Origin: CAWAMR01 sp963783095
GTDB taxonomy: Bacteria > Planctomycetota > Planctomycetia > Gemmatales > Gemmataceae
Assembly: GCA_963783095.1 (NCBI GenBank)
Contig: CAWAMR010000002.1
Location: 434,001 to 498,000 of the forward strand
Direction of reading: 5' to 3'
Length of the DNA stretch: 64,000 nucleotides
Made by a program: the position numbers and the translations under genes. The notes beneath the pieces were generated by a model. The model was given only the letters and a program-made list of their open reading frames with translations, was not told the origin of the DNA and did no database searches. Below, in pieces: positions 52,689-62,746 of the stretch. Each line of letters starts with the position of its first letter. Positions within the stretch are counted from its first letter, which is position 1.

Positions 52689-53744
52689 TCATGTTTTTCC
52701 GCTGCCGCCCAGCAAATATCCCAGGATCGCATGGGCGGAGTCGTCGAGCGCTTCCATATGCTGGACATCGATCTTTTCCTCGATCACCAGTTGGGCAACT
52801 TCTTTGAAGAATCGTCTGGGATTGCGTGCCCGCACGATCAACGCGCTGACATTGCCTTCCTTCCTCAACACTCTCGGCTCCAGATCGATGCCCACGACTT
52901 CGGCCGAATGAACCAGGAGCGCTGCCAGTTCGCGGGGATGCTCCGTATCGATACGAACCGTCAAAGGCTGGTCGTCGAGCAAATCGCGTATTTGCCGCAA
53001 GGTACCAACCGCGGCGATTCGGCCCCGCGCCATGATCGCTACATGCTCGGTCAGTTTTTCCAATTCTTCCAGTTCATGACTCGAGACCAACAAGCATTTC
53101 CCCTGGGCACTGAGAGTTCGGAACAGTTCCAACAGTTCTTGCCGGCCGATCGGATCGATACCCGATAACGGCTCATCGAGAATCAACAAATCGGGATCGT
53201 GCAACAGGGCCTGGGCCAGTTTGACGCGTTCGCGCATCCCCTTGGAGTAGCCCCGCAACCGTCGATCGGCACGATCCATCATCCCGACCCGCTGCAAGAC
53301 TTCTTCGGTTCGCCGAAATGCTTCAGCGCGCGCAAAACCACAGAGCCGGGCCATCGTCCGAACAAATTCACGTCCCGACATATCCTCGTAAAACGCATCG
53401 ACGTCGGGACAGTAGCCGACGTGTCGCTTGGCTTGCCAGTCCCAGGCGTCGATACCATGAACCATGACACGTCCCAGGTTCGGCTTGATCTGTCCCGATG
53501 CCAGCTTCAGGAGAGTACTTTTGCCGGCACCATTGGCTCCCACCAACCCGGTAATGCCGCCGCGCAGCTCCAGGGAGATGTGGTTGACGCCGATCACCGA
53601 GCCATACCACTTGGTCACTTGTTCAAAGAGCAGAATCGAGGCACGGGCCGAGGGGGACGGCGGAAAATAGAGCGCTGTCTCGGTTGCGGTGGTCAACTGA
53701 TTACTTCCACCGCTTTGATACGGCGGTGCAGATAAATCAGACAT
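52689..53744 (-). CDS. ABC transporter ATP-binding protein
   Basis: 351 residues from the ATG at 53744. Walker A GANGAGKST, signature SKGMRERVKLA (relaxed form of LSGGQ), Walker B LLILDEPLSG, and the switch His in SSHELEELE. The C-terminal ~80 residues are an extra regulatory domain seen in NatA/CcmA-type exporters. The ATG lies 52 bases inside the preceding permease gene; a TTG at 53696 overlapping that gene's TGA is an alternative and would remove the overlap. Energises export together with permeases on either side; substrate unknown. Confidence 0.85.
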   Translation of the reverse strand: MSDLSAPPYQSGGSNQLTTATETALYFPPSPSARASILLFEQVTKWYGSVIGVNHISLELRGGITGLVGANGAGKSTLLKLASGQIKPNLGRVMVHGIDAWDWQAKRHVGYCPDVDAFYEDMSGREFVRTMARLCGFARAEAFRRTEEVLQRVGMMDRADRRLRGYSKGMRERVKLAQALLHDPDLLILDEPLSGIDPIGRQELLELFRTLSAQGKCLLVSSHELEELEKLTEHVAIMARGRIAAVGTLRQIRDLLDDQPLTVRIDTEHPRELAALLVHSAEVVGIDLEPRVLRKEGNVSALIVRARNPRRFFKEVAQLVIEEKIDVQHMEALDDSAHAILGYLLGGSGKT

Positions 53745-54653
53745 GCAACACATACAACCCCAACGACCAGGGTCGCCTCGAAGTAGGAAGGTTGAATCTG
53801 GGAGCGGGGTCGAAGATCGTTGTGCGGCTTACCCATCATCCACATGCCCGCCAGATACATATTATTCCACAGATCGATCAAGCGCAGCGCGGGTCGAAGT
53901 GCAACCCATCGACGAGCCAGCGCTGCATAAGCCGGCCGAACACAAAGAGAGTCGTCCAGAGAGTGACCATCGGCACCGTTCGCCGTACCCAGGTCGCCGT
54001 TGCCATCAGAACCAAACTCAGGGTGACCGTCAAAATCATACCATATCCAGCAATGCCGAGGAGCAGCTGGGACTGATCCCAGTAGTAATCCCAGTTATCG
54101 ATAAAACCATACTCGACAAAAAGAAGCAGTGCGGGAATCGTCGTCATCAGGTTAATGAAAACGGCAACGCATATACATTTCCCCCAAACGTAATGCCATC
54201 GGTTGATCGGTTTGGCAAGATAGAACGGCAGGCTGCCATGATGAAAATCGTTCCCAACGAGAATCGAGCCGATCAAGGCCAGTATTACAATTACAATATA
54301 GCCTTCAAACCAAATGAAGTTCCCATAGGTATCTGCGGAGCCGTTCAGCTGGAGAGCATTGCGCAACTGCGCAACAACAGATCGATTCGAATGGTTCGAG
54401 CAAAGGCGCTGCCCGTGCGCAGGGTTTCCTCGTTGACGCGCTGTTCGAGGAAAACCTGCAGATACTGGCCAAAGAAATAAAACAGAAAAGTCAAGAGGCT
54501 CAGACCATAAAGCGCCCAGAAGAGTTTACGGCGAAACAGGATACCCAGACCGATGCGCGCGATGGCGAATACGCCATTCCAAGGCCCGCGAAACGTGCCG
54601 CGCCAGGGGCGATAGCGGAGCAGCCCTGCCCCCGAATGGATGTCTTTGTTCAT
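53693..54653 (-). CDS. ABC-2 type transporter permease, frameshifted twice
   Basis: Joined from three frames. MNKDIHSGAGLLRYRPWRGT and a first helix (LFWALYGLSLLTFLFYFFG); after a slip near 54355, NGSADTYGNFIWFEGYIVIV, HHGSLPFYLAKPINRWHYVW and several helices to GLHFDPR; after a slip near 53880, a last helix (ATLVVGVVCVACLIYLHRR). About 320 residues. The YLAKPINRWHYVWGK loop is typical of ABC-2 membrane subunits. It begins 17 bases after the upstream ATPase gene and ends at the start of the next ATPase. Confidence 0.7.
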
Positions 54654-54670
54654 CCTTTATCCTTCATAAT

Positions 54671-55617
54671 TCATCCTTGCTTATTGACGGTTCTCAAGAA
54701 CAATTCTTCCAAGCTTTCGTCGTCGCTCTGGAGGCCGCGCAACAGCACGTCGTGCGTTTCCGCCAGGGTGAAGAAGGTTCGCGTGTTCCAGTCATCGGGA
54801 ACCAGTACGCGCATCTCGCCCCGGCTATTATCGCTGAGGATCTGCACACCGTGTACGGTCAGCTCGCGGGAAAAGCCTACCGAATCTCCTTGAAGTTGTA
54901 AACGGTAACGATCGCAGCGGCGCGAACACAACTCGACCACCGATCCTTCTCCCCTCACTTGCCCATTTAACAGGATCACGACCTGTTCGCAGATCGTCTC
55001 GACATCGGCCAACAAATGCGTGGAGAGAATCATCGATTTGCCGAAATCCTGCCCCAATTCGAGGAGCAGATGCAACATGGCATCTCGTCCCGCCGGATCG
55101 AGTCCGCTGGTCGGTTCGTCGAGAAAGAGTACGGGCGGATCGTGAACGATGGCCTGCGCCAGCTTGATCCGCTGCTTCATGCCGGTGGAATACTCGTCCA
55201 AACGACGATAGCGAGCATCCTCCAATTCGAGGTAGGTCAACACCTCATGAGCCCGGCGCTGCGCCTGTTTTCGAGGCATGCCGTACAGCTCCCCCGCCAG
55301 GGAAACATACTCGACTCCCGCAATCCCGGCACGAGGGCATCGGCCTCGGGCATGTAGCCGATAAGCCGGCGAAGTTCAAAATGGGAGTCCGATTCCCGGT
55401 CGGGCGAGATCGTTTGATCGAGGACGCGCCCGCTTCCAGAGGTCGGAGGCAGCAGACCAAGGAGGATCTTCAGCAGTGTCGATTTGCCGGCCCCGTTCGG
55501 TCCAAGCAAGCCGATCCGTCCAGGCTTCAGTTGTAACGTGACATCGCAAAGCGCCTGATAATTACCAAAAACCCGGCTCAGTTGCTGAAGATCGATCAGA
55601 AAATTCATTCCGCTCAC
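54671..55617 (-). CDS. ABC transporter ATP-binding protein, frameshift near 55313
   Basis: The N-terminal frame holds Walker A GPNGAGKST and LIGYMPEADALVPGL. Past a GGGA run at ~55313 the protein continues one base out of register (GVEYVSLAGELYGMPRKQAQ) to the signature STGMKQRIKLA, Walker B VLFLDEPTSG and STHLLADVE. About 315 residues when joined. The start could be 55617 or the second Met at 55608. It leads a minus-strand cluster of ATPase, permease, ATPase and permease, suggesting two related exporters or one heteromeric system. Confidence 0.82.
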
Positions 55618-55670
55618 TCAACAAATAAAAGACGGAACTAACCACAGCGCGGCGTAGCCGCAACCAAACA

Positions 55671-55832
55671 AAGGCTCGCCGAAGGCGAGCGTCGGGGCGT
55701 TAGCCCGACGTGGACTGCATCTGCCGAACCGCTCCTCTTCGCACCGGACATTCGCCGCTTGAATTAAATCCAAGCAACAGCGGATGGAGCCCACGATCGG
55801 GCTAACGCCCCGACGCTCGCCTTCGGCGAGAA
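55671..55832. repeat. Long inverted repeat (GGCGAGCGTCGGGGCGTTAGC type)
   Basis: CTCGCCGAAGGCGAGCGTCG and the complementary CGACGCTCGCCTTCGGCGAG, with paired GGGGCGTTAGCCCGA inside. Related in style, not in sequence detail, to the elements at 1335 and 15795. A further hairpin of the ACAGAGTC type follows at 55882-56006. The 55618-56035 interval has no supportable gene. Confidence 0.7.
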
Positions 55833-55881
55833 ATCGCCCTAACTCTCTGTACGGCGCAAAGATTTTCGACATTAGTACTAC

Positions 55882-56006
55882 AGAGTCACAGAGAACACAG
55901 AGAAGAGAAAAAGCAGAGGAGTAGAATAATTAAAAAGAGAACCGATCGAGTAAAGGTTTCTCGTTTGGATTCTCGGTATTTGTGTTCTCTGTGACTCTGT
56001 GGTTAG
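55882..56006. repeat. Inverted repeat, second copy of the 52508-52668 type
   Basis: ACAGAGTCACAGAGAACACA on the left and TGTGTTCTCTGTGACTCTGT on the right. It lies just downstream of the argJ stop on the other strand. Confidence 0.65.
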
Positions 56007-56035
56007 TTAGGTATTGGGTTGGCGATTAGCGCAGT

Positions 56036-57233
56036 TCATGTAGTGTAGTCTGCGTTCAACTTGACATATTCCGTCGTCAAATCGCAGGTGTAGAACGTGC
56101 AGCGGCCATTCCCAAGGGCAAGTCGGAAGCGCAGATGAACTTCGCGATTGTGTTTCAGATATGCCGAGGCGCTCGGCGGATCGAATGGTAACGGCATCCC
56201 GCCTCGATAGAGTTCCATATCACCCAGCCACAACGATAAATCCTTCTCCTCGAACGGCACACCCGCATACCCTGCCGCCGATACAAACCGGCCCCAATTG
56301 GGATCGGCCCCGAAGATCGCTGTCTTCACGAGTGCGCTTTCCGCCACGGTTTTCGCGATCTGTTTCGCTTCCACATCCGATCGGCAGCCTTCCACGTCGA
56401 TGATGACCAGATGATTGGCACCTTCCGCATCGGCGGCGATCGCGCGAGCCAACTCCAGCGCAGACACCGAATGTACTGCTCCTGCGAATTCCGACAATCC
56501 TGCTCGCGTTAAAGGTGTACCTTTACCGTTGGCCAGGATCAGAACCGTGTCGTTGGTGCTGGTGTGGCCCTCGACGCTGATGCAATTGAAACTCTGTTCC
56601 ACGGAGCTGCGCAGGATATGTTGAAGATCCGCCGATGACGACCGGCGCATCGGTCATCAGGAAACCGAGCATGGTCGCCATGTTGGGGCCGATCATCGCA
56701 GCACCCTTGCAGAAGCCCGTTAGCCCAACCTCCTGGCCATCGATAACGAGTTTGCGCGTCGCAACCTTGATGAGAGTGTCGGTGGTGAGAATTGCCGTTG
56801 CCGCATGATCCAAGCTGGTATGCGCCGAAGACAATTCCTTGACTGCCAGCGGGATGCCTCGTTCAAAAACCTCCATCGGCAACATTCGACCGATAACACC
56901 GGTGGAGCAAACCAGGATCAGTTCGGGCCGGCATTGGAGTTCCTTGGCGGTAATCTCGGCCATGCGCCGGGCATCGGCGAGGCCCTGCTCGCCGGTGCAG
57001 GCATTGGCATTGCCGGAACAAATGACGATGCCGCGCGCATCCTCACGAGGAAGACGTTCACGGCAAAGGTGGACAGGCGCAGCAGTAAGCCGATTCTGGG
57101 TGAAGACGCCGGCCGCGGCTGCAGGACCGTCACTGACGATCAAGCGCCAGATCGCGACGATCCGGTTCGGAGCGCGCAAACCCGAGTGAATCCCGGCAAA
57201 ACGATAACCATGGGCGAGAGTCCATTCATTCAT
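56036..57233 (-). CDS. argJ: Bifunctional glutamate N-acetyltransferase/amino-acid acetyltransferase, frameshift near 56630
   Basis: ArgJ recycles the acetyl group in arginine synthesis by transferring it from N-acetylornithine to glutamate, and can also make acetylglutamate from acetyl-CoA. The self-cleavage site is present: KGAAMIGPNMATML, with the nucleophile T187 that splits the protein into alpha and beta chains. After MLGFLMTDAPV the frame shifts by one base and continues SADLQHILRSSVEQSFNCIS, EGHTSTNDT and the conserved FGADPNWGRF. About 398 residues in all. The tail ends AYLKHNREVH, then NADYTT. No arginine genes adjoin it apart from distant speA. Confidence 0.9.
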
Positions 57234-57244
57234 TTCAGCAACTC

Positions 57245-57605
57245 AGTGTTCAGTTTTCAGTGTACAGTTAAGAAAGACATCTGGTAAAACGATCGGGTTT
57301 CTGCCCAGAGGCCGTTTTATGTTACAATTCGCGTCAAACTCCTTGCTTCGTAGCAGACGCCGATTGTGATGGAAAGCCGCAAACAATTGACCTCGATGCG
57401 CCGACGATTGCCGGTATTTAGGAAGTCAGGCAAGCGAGACGCTTGCCCTACGAACGATAAATGCCACGTTCCGCCGGCAACGTAGGGCAAGCGTCTCGCT
57501 TGCCTGACTTTCCGCGGTCGGGACCAGCCTCTTCTGATGTGGGTCACGTCAAGGGGGTCGCTCATGGTATTTACTGAAAACTGAACACTGAAAACTGAAC
57601 ACTAA
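57245..57605. repeat. Nested inverted repeats between argJ and the DUF4159 gene
   Basis: Outer arms: CAGTGTTCAGTTTTCAGTGT at ~57244-57263 against ACTGAAAACTGAACACTGA at ~57574-57592. Inner hairpin 57421-57511: AAGTCAGGCAAGCGAGACGC against GCGTCTCGCTTGCCTGACTT. No gene is supported in 57234-57611 (378 bases). Confidence 0.65.
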
Positions 57606-57611
57606 CCAATA

Positions 57612-60062
57612 TTATCGTTTCAGCGCATAGAGTACGCATGCCGAGGCCAGTCGTAAAGCGCTTTCGTAATCGTGGCCCTTGCATGCCGAGGATTTGTGCT
57701 TCTCCAGCGCAGCCCAGATCGTATTTGCTGTAGATGATCACCCAGCGATTGTTGACCTTGATCCCCTCCAGAAACGGCTGCACTTCCTGATACTCCGCCT
57801 CCGCAGTGCCGTCGGGCTTCTCCGTTCGGCAACGAACGGTGGTAATCGCCCTGCCATTCATTTTTTCGCCGAACAATTCATCATCCAGCGGAATCCGTTC
57901 GAGCTTCTTGTCGGGGTATAGCTCCTTGACGAAATCCCGGAAGGCGGTGTCGAACTCGCGGGAGCCGCAACAGGCGTCGCCGAAAAGCAAGCCGCCGGTG
58001 GCCAGGTTCTCGCGCATGTTTTTGAGGAATTGTGGCTCCCAAGTAAACTTTCGGCGACCATGAATATACATGACCTTGAACTGGAACAAGTTTGGGCTTC
58101 CCATTGTCACGTAGTCGTCTACTGCAATGGCTTTACCATCTGCGGGTCTATTCCCGTGGTTTTTGCAGCTGTGACGTCGAGTTTTACCTGCTCGCGCAGG
58201 TAGGCCGTCAGATTTCGGATAGCACCCGGCGCGGGCTTGAAATCGCCATCGTGTCTGATCTGAACGATTTGCAGCATGTGCCGGCCGACATTTACGTCGG
58301 TCGGAGCATCGTTGACTGCGATCTTGGTTCCCTTGGGCTTGGGCATTTCCAAACCGGTTGCGTAAGCGATGACGTTGCCGGCGAACCGAAAAGCCAGCTC
58401 ACCGCGATTGGCAGCGCCGGGCTTAGTGGGCATGAAACGGGCTTCTTCCCAGTATCCCGCCAGCGGGATCGGCGAATAGACCAGGACCGTCTTGCAGCCT
58501 CGCTCGACGCACTGGATCCGCTTTTCCGCAGGCTGGCCGCGATAAAACTCTGCCAGATCGATCGGTGTGTGAGCCGTCCAGATCGGATGTCCAGGCTGCA
58601 ACTCCACTAGCGGCGAATCCTTCAATATTTTTTTCTCGATGAGATCGCGGAAGCCGGCGTCAAAGCCCGGCTTGCCGCAGCAATCTTCGGCGAAAATGAA
58701 GCCGCCCTCGTCGATATATCTTCGCAATAGCTCGATCTGCTTCTCGGTCAGGTCGGGAGCATCGTGACCGTTGAGATAGAGGATCGGTGAAGCAAGCAGA
58801 TTGCTCAATTCCTCTTTTTGTTCGGCAGCGGTTTCCAGAGAGGCGAGGCGCGGATCAAAAATCTGCCAGCCGACCGGCTGCTTCTTGAACAGTTCCTTAC
58901 TCGCATATTCGACCAGGTGTCGAGCGTCGTTGTGCTTGTTGTTCCAGCTCTGACGATTGACAGCTCCCCGGATGGGTCTGCCGTTATACGCCAATTTGCT
59001 GATGAGCACCGGCGTGCGGCCCTTGGACAAAAACAACAGTGCGAACGCCGTGGACACGCTCGGCATGCCATCGACGATTCCGGTAATTTTCCAGGAACCA
59101 TCTTCCTTTTGTTTCAGAGGCGAGTCTTTCACTCCGGTGAGAACTTCGCAGCCCTCTCGATACCAGTCGTGCTCGCCGATGAAGCGCTGACCCGATAGCC
59201 GGCCGACCCGTTCGATGCCGTAGACGTTGTAGAAACTCGTGCCGTTCTCCACGAAATGCAATCGCTTGGCCAGCCAGTCCATACCCTTGGTGAAGACGAT
59301 GTCATCCTTGTAATTGCCGCAATTGGCGGCGATACCGGTTTGTGGGTCGAGTCCCTGTTGTGAAGGGTCGGCTTCCAGTCCGGAGATAAGCCAGCCGCAT
59401 ATCCCGGCGACGGTCATGGTATGGCGAACGCCGTTCTCGTTGAGGCCATAACCCCAGCCGCCGCTGCGGTCCTGGCTGTTCTTGTAAAACTCATGGATTT
59501 CCTCCCAATCCTTCTTCTGGATGTTGATTCCTGCGGTTCGTCCGTAATAAAGACCCAACAGTGCATATTGTGTGTTGGAGTTGTCGGCCCGCGAGTGACC
59601 TTTTTGGCCGTAACTCCAGCCTTCCAGTTTCCCATCCTGATAGATGCGTGAGGCGAGAAGGTATTTGACGTTTTCCTCGATCTTGTTCAAATCTCTAGGT
59701 TGTCCAATTTCGGCCAAAACCATCGTCTGCAAAGAGACGACATAGGTATGTTTGGGCTTTAGATCCCGGATGAACGGCAAGCGCGCTGAATGGCCGGATC
59801 GCTGGGTTTGACGCCGGAAGTGAGCAAGGCCAGGGTGGCGAGACAGGTCGGTCCCCCCCGGGTAAGCAAAGGTGAGTTCATTGTTCTCCCAGTTCCACAC
59901 GCCGCCGCCTCGATCTTCCTGTTTCTTCTTCAGATAGCTGATGCCGCGCTCGATGGAGGTCTTCACCTTATCCACGAGAGGCTCCTCCGCTAGAGATCGA
60001 GAAACCGATCCAAACAGAAGCGTGACGACCAATCCGGCGGATACGAGAATTTTCGCTGACAT
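57612..60062 (-). CDS. Exported prenyltransferase/squalene-cyclase-repeat protein with DUF4159 domains (paralogue 1), frameshifted
   Basis: About 815 residues when joined, from ATG 60062 with a signal peptide ending SRSLAEE. The N-terminal half has alpha/alpha-barrel repeats of the prenyltransferase type (NSNTQYALLGLYYG, DRSGGWGYGLNENGVRHTMTVAGICGW). The second half holds a DUF4159 domain (LLASPILYLNGHDAPDL, GGFIFAEDCCGKPGFDAGFRDLIEK). Past 58119 a second DUF4159-like part follows (FQFKVMYIHGRRKFTWEPQF, GGLLFGDACCGSREFDTAFR) to ALRLASACVLYALKR. Slips: a C7 run at ~59856 (one base extra), compensated near 59783; near 58115; near 57705. Role unknown; a periplasmic carbohydrate or lipid function is a guess. 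Confidence 0.75.
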
Positions 60063-60217
60063 GCGATACACCTTGTAACCGAGCAAGGGCTCTACACTGG
60101 AAATTGTACACCGTTTGCAAAATAGGTTGGTAGTTCAGTCTTTAGGCGAATTCGGCTACACGAATGGATCTGGAATTCCGGCAGATTCATTTCGCGCTGA
60201 TGCCTCGTACCTTCGGG

Positions 60218-62254
60218 CTAATCCTCTCGGGGAGGAATGTCCGCCTGTTCCACCGTCGCGCCGATCATCCCCTTCGAAGCCTGCACGAACAATCTCTCTT
60301 CCTTACCGCTCTTGCCGCTGATGAACACAACACGAACTTCACTATCGATACTCCCAAGAACGCAACGCAACGCATTGAAGTTCTGATTCGGCTGCTGCCG
60401 ACACGCACAATGATGTCACCAACCCGCAAACCTGCCTGGGCGGCGGGACCGCAGGGGGTCAAGGAAGTGATCTTCATACCCGTGTCGCGCTCGATTCCGA
60501 CATCGACCCTCGATCCGTTGGGCTTCGGCATTTTCAGTTCGGTGGCGTAGGCGATCACATTGCCCGCAAAGCGAAAGGCCAACTCACCTCGATTGGCAGC
60601 GCCCGGATTTTTCGGCATGAAACGAGCTTCTTCCCAGTAGCCCGCCAGCGGGATCGGCGTGAATACCAGAACCGTCCTGCAGTCGCGCTCGACGTACTGA
60701 ACGCGGCTTTTGGGATCCTGCCCGCGATAGAAATCTTTCGAATCGATAGCGGTATGGGCGGCCCAGATCGGGTGGTTGGGCCGTAACTCGACCAGAGAGT
60801 TCTCCTTGTCAAAAAGCTTGTCGACCAGTTTGCGAAAACCTTCGGCAAAGCCCGGCTTACCGCAACAATCTTCCGCGAAAATAAAGCCGCCCTTGTCGAT
60901 GTATGCTCGCAGCAATTCGATCTGTTTCCCGGACAAATCAGGAGCATCGTGGCCATTGAGATAGAGAATCGGCGAAGCGAGAAGCCGGCTCAATTCTTCT
61001 TTGAAGTCGGCATCGGTATCGAAATTTGCCAGGCGCAGGTCGTAAATTTGCCACGCAACAGGCTCCTTCTTGAACAATTCCTTGCTGGCATAGCCGACCA
61101 AATGTTGAACGTCGTGGTGCTTGTTATTCCAGCTTTGAGGATTGATCGGTTCACCGCGAGGTCTGCCGTCATAAGCCAATTTGGTAATGAGTACCGGTGC
61201 CCGGCCTTTGGCGAGAAACAGAAGTGCAAACGATGTAGCGATGGCTGAATTTCCATCTATGCGACCCGTCGTTTTCCAGGATCCATCCTCTTTCTGATTG
61301 AGGGGCGAGTTCTTCGCACCGTGAGCAATTCGCAACCCTCGCGATACCAGTCGTGCCCACCGACGAAGCGCTGACCCGACAGCCGACCGACTCGCTCAAT
61401 GTCATAGAAGTTGCAGAATGTCAGGCCCCTCTCCTCGAAATGGAATTTCTTACTCAGCCAGTTCATGCCTCTCGTGAAAACCTCATTATCCCCGTATTTA
61501 CCGCAATTGGCGGCGTCACCTGTCTTTTCATAGAGGTTCTGTTGTTCGGGGTAGGCTTCCAAACTAGCGATAAGCCAACCGCATATCCCGGCGATGGTCA
61601 TCGTGTGGCGAGGATTGTCCTGGATGGGGCCGTAGAGCCAGCCGCCACTGGGATCCTGGCTGTGCCTGTAAAACTCCCTGATCTCCTGCCAATCGTTCTG
61701 TTCGATTTTTACGCCTGCGCCTAGCGCGTAGTATAGGCCGAGCAAAGCATACTGAGTGTTCGAGTTGTCACCCCGCGAGCCATGTTTTTTACCGTAACTC
61801 CAGCCTTCAAGTTTTCGTTGATCGAATATGTTGTGTATGCGGGCGCTAAGAAGCCATTTGACGTTTTCCTCGATCTTCTTCAAATCTTTCGGGTCTCCCA
61901 TTTCCGCCAAGACGATCGTCTGCAACGCGACGATATAGGTATGTTTGGGCTTGAGTTCGCGGATAAACGGCAATGCGCACTGAATGACAGGATCGCTGGG
62001 CTTGACGCCGGAGGTGAGCGGGCCAGGGTCGCAAGGCAGGTCGGTCCTCCCGGCCAAGCAAAGGCGAGTTCATTGTTTTCCCAGTTCCAGACGCCGCCGC
62101 CACGATCTTCTTGTTTCTCTTTGAGAAACTTGACGCCACGCTCGATGGAGGTCTTCACCTTATCCACGAGAGGCTCCTCAGCGCGAGATTGAGAGGACGG
62201 AGTCAGAAAGAGCGAAGCTGCCAATCCGGCAGAAAAAAGCGCTTTGGCCGACAT
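60218..62254 (-). CDS. Exported prenyltransferase-repeat/DUF4159 protein with C-terminal PDZ domain (paralogue 2), frameshifted
   Basis: About 678 residues when joined. ATG 62254 follows GAGGT, with a signal peptide ending SQSRAEE. It is collinear with paralogue 1 up to the first DUF4159 domain (NGHDAPDLSGKQIELLRAYI, FAEDCCGKPGFAEGFRKLVD) and RFAGNVIAYATELKMPKP. In place of the second DUF4159 part it has a PDZ domain (GMKITSLTPCGPAAQAGLRVGDIIVRVG) that continues, after two slips at 60370-60390, as VLGSIDSEVRVVFISGKSGK, VEQADIPPRED and a stop at 60218. Other slips near 62020 and 61320. Tandem duplicate of its neighbour. Confidence 0.75.
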
Positions 62255-62384
62255 GGGTTATACCTCGAAACCGCGGAAGTGGTTTGTCTCCTGTTCGGTT
62301 CTTCGCTGTTCATTCTACGATATTGCGAAAAAACCAAAAAAAGTCGGAAGTAGACTGCTAGATGGGAGCCCTACTCGGCGCAGT

Positions 62385-62613
62385 CTAAAATGAGACAACA
62401 TTGCGAGTATTCAGAACCTTATCGTTTGCCGCTCTGCGGCGAACGTCTTGTCTTGCCGCTCCGCGGCTTTGCACTACCATTCCAGGGTCGCTAGCATCCT
62501 CGGAGAAGGTCGCCGACCCAGGAAGGTTTAAGCCGCGGAGCGGCAAGAAAAGACGTTCGCCGCAGAGCGGCAAACGATGATGGTCCTACTCGTTGCGAAT
62601 TGTGTCATTCTCA
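62385..62613. mobile_element. Palindromic MITE-like element, copy 3 of 3 (229 bp)
   Basis: The left end is CTAAAATGAGACAACATTGC and the right end is GCGAATTGTGTCATTCTCAG. The arms CGTTTGCCGCTCTGCGGCGAACG and the reverse match copies 1 and 2. It has the same 229-bp length as copy 2. The right arm carries an outward ATGATGGTCCTACTCGTTGC. It fills most of the 62255-62746 gap; no gene there. Confidence 0.75.
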
Positions 62614-62632
62614 GCCGCGTGCAGCGTAAGAC

Positions 62633-62678
62633 AAAAAAACCCCTCCTTCGAGGCCTCGAAAGGCCGCGAGAGGAGGGG
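62633..62678 (-). terminator. Rho-independent terminator of the PDZ-protein gene
   Basis: On the minus strand a long GC-rich stem begins CCCCTCCTCTCGCGGCC and closes GGCCTCGAAGGAGGGG, followed by seven Ts (62633-62639). It lies about 70 bases beyond the stop at 62747. Confidence 0.9.
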
Positions 62679-62746
62679 AGCCGAGTGTGGCGACGGCGTT
62701 CAAACCGCCCCGCTCTCGGCAGATTGCCGCACGGGTACGGATTAGA

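Noticed and set aside
55618..55872. 84-codon minus-strand ORF
   Set aside because: It is encoded almost entirely by the palindromic repeat at 55671-55832.
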